This document shows positions 34,435 to 34,937 of a stretch of 34,937 nt of DNA, piece by piece; within the stretch, counting starts at the first letter, position 1; every line of letters begins with the position of its first letter. Location of the stretch: the NCBI GenBank assembly GCA_021732145.1, contig JAKFVN010000010.1, positions 1 through 34,937 on the forward strand, in the 5' to 3' direction. The notes under the pieces are model-generated. The model had not been told where the DNA came from. It did no database searches and saw only the letters and a program-made list of their open reading frames with translations. Made by a program: the position numbers and the translations under genes. This DNA is from Alphaproteobacteria bacterium (lineage in GTDB: Bacteria > Pseudomonadota > Alphaproteobacteria > UBA9219 > RGZA01).

Positions 34435-34937
34435 CACCTGCCAAGCCGAACCAAGGTTCCACAAGTTCTGGCTAGACCGCAAAATCCTGTCTGATATAAT
34501 GTGATGGCCGATTTGATGTAGTCTTGGTTGGTTCTGGCTAGACCGCAAAATCCTGTCTGATATAATACAATCAGACCAGAAGAAGAACAACGGCTAGTTC
34601 TGGCTAGACCGCAAAATCCTGTCTGATATAATTGGTTACTTGTTGCACCATTGTTGCGGTAGGTTCTGGCTAGACCGCAAAATCCTGTCTGATATAATCG
34701 CACGTTGATGAATGGGCGTGTAGCATCGGTTCTGGCTAGACCGCAAAATCCTGTCTGATATAATTCAGGTTTCAACTGCGTAGCGTTGGCAACGGTTCTG
34801 GCTAGACCGCAAAATCCTGTCTGATATAATATTTTAGGGATCGAACGATATATAGTTACGGTTCTGGCTAGACCGCAAAATCCTGTCTGATATAATAATT
34901 TGAATATTTGGTTACACACCCTAATGGTTCTGGCTAG

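Larger units (their letters stand above)
32555..34937 (+). CRISPR. CRISPR array, 36 full repeats plus a truncated 37th
   Basis: The 36-base repeat starts GTTCTGGCTAGACC and ends CCTGTCTGATATAAT. The first copy is 32555-32590; the last complete copy is 34861-34896; the next starts at 34927 and is cut by the window end. There are 36 spacers, all different by eye. They are 30 bases except spacers 14 and 15 (29) and 22 (28). All repeats are identical except the 29th. The GTT start, AAT end, 36-base length and 30-base spacers fit type II, most likely II-C, with crRNAs read on the plus strand. No cas gene is in the window. The left-end repeat is perfect, without the decay often seen at the distal end. 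Confidence 0.98.

Noticed and set aside
32610-34919. Several open frames of 60-160 codons on both strands with the recurring peptides FWLDRKILSDII and LYQTGFCGLART
   Set aside because: They are translations of the CRISPR repeats; the recurrence comes from the 66-base period, not from a repeat protein.

Overview
The window reads as a chromosomal segment of an alphaproteobacterium. Evidence is the MucR/Ros-type regulator, the OlsB-OlsA ornithine-lipid pair, the order miaB-ybeY-corC-lnt-HTH-metK-trmB-rimP-nusA-infB, the order prs-rplY-pth-ychF, and an alphaproteobacterial-type IF-2 N-terminus. I cannot fix the order or family from sequence alone. Base composition is moderate and even across the housekeeping part.

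Layout. Positions 1-19355 are minus-strand housekeeping genes. Reading with transcription, first come dnaA, osmC, dnaN, recF, then nfu, an FMN reductase, tsaB, rimI and mucR. Next is a long co-directional run: olsB, olsA, miaB, ybeY, corC, lnt, a helix-turn-helix gene, metK, trmB, a small unknown gene, rimP, nusA and the first 252 codons of infB. Several junctions overlap as TAATG or ATGA, indicating translational coupling. Positions 19356-20128 form the dnaA upstream region, with a well-placed 38-codon small ORF and about 500 AT-rich bases without a convincing gene. rpsT diverges from prs-rplY-pth-ychF. Then come mlaC, serC-serA, a coiled-coil protein and a secreted cysteine-repeat protein on the plus strand. 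These converge through a bidirectional terminator on tkt-gap (minus). tRNA-Ser(GGA) at 32326-32415 is the last core gene.

Positions 32555-34937 hold a CRISPR array that runs off the right edge: 36 complete 36-base repeats, a truncated 37th, and 36 unique spacers, mostly 30 bases. Every repeat ends in a perfect extended -10 element (TGATATAAT). This is the arrangement known from type II-C arrays of Neisseria, where each repeat carries its own crRNA promoter. No cas gene or tracrRNA is visible here, so the type is inferred from the repeat. The first repeat lies in frame inside a short signal-peptide ORF that it terminates, and the last base of the spacers is strongly purine-biased from spacer 13 onward. 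These are the most interesting signals in the window.

Functionally the left part joins replication initiation and repair (dnaA, dnaN, recF), tRNA modification (tsaB, miaB, trmB), ribosome maturation (rimP, ybeY, rimI) and envelope lipid work (olsBA, lnt, mlaC). The right part holds serine biosynthesis (serC, serA) and central carbon metabolism (tkt, gap). Candidate regulatory elements include a terminator-type attenuator in front of rimP, a serC-type leader, and a tandem 17-base duplication carrying TGTA-N6-TACA sites in front of serA.
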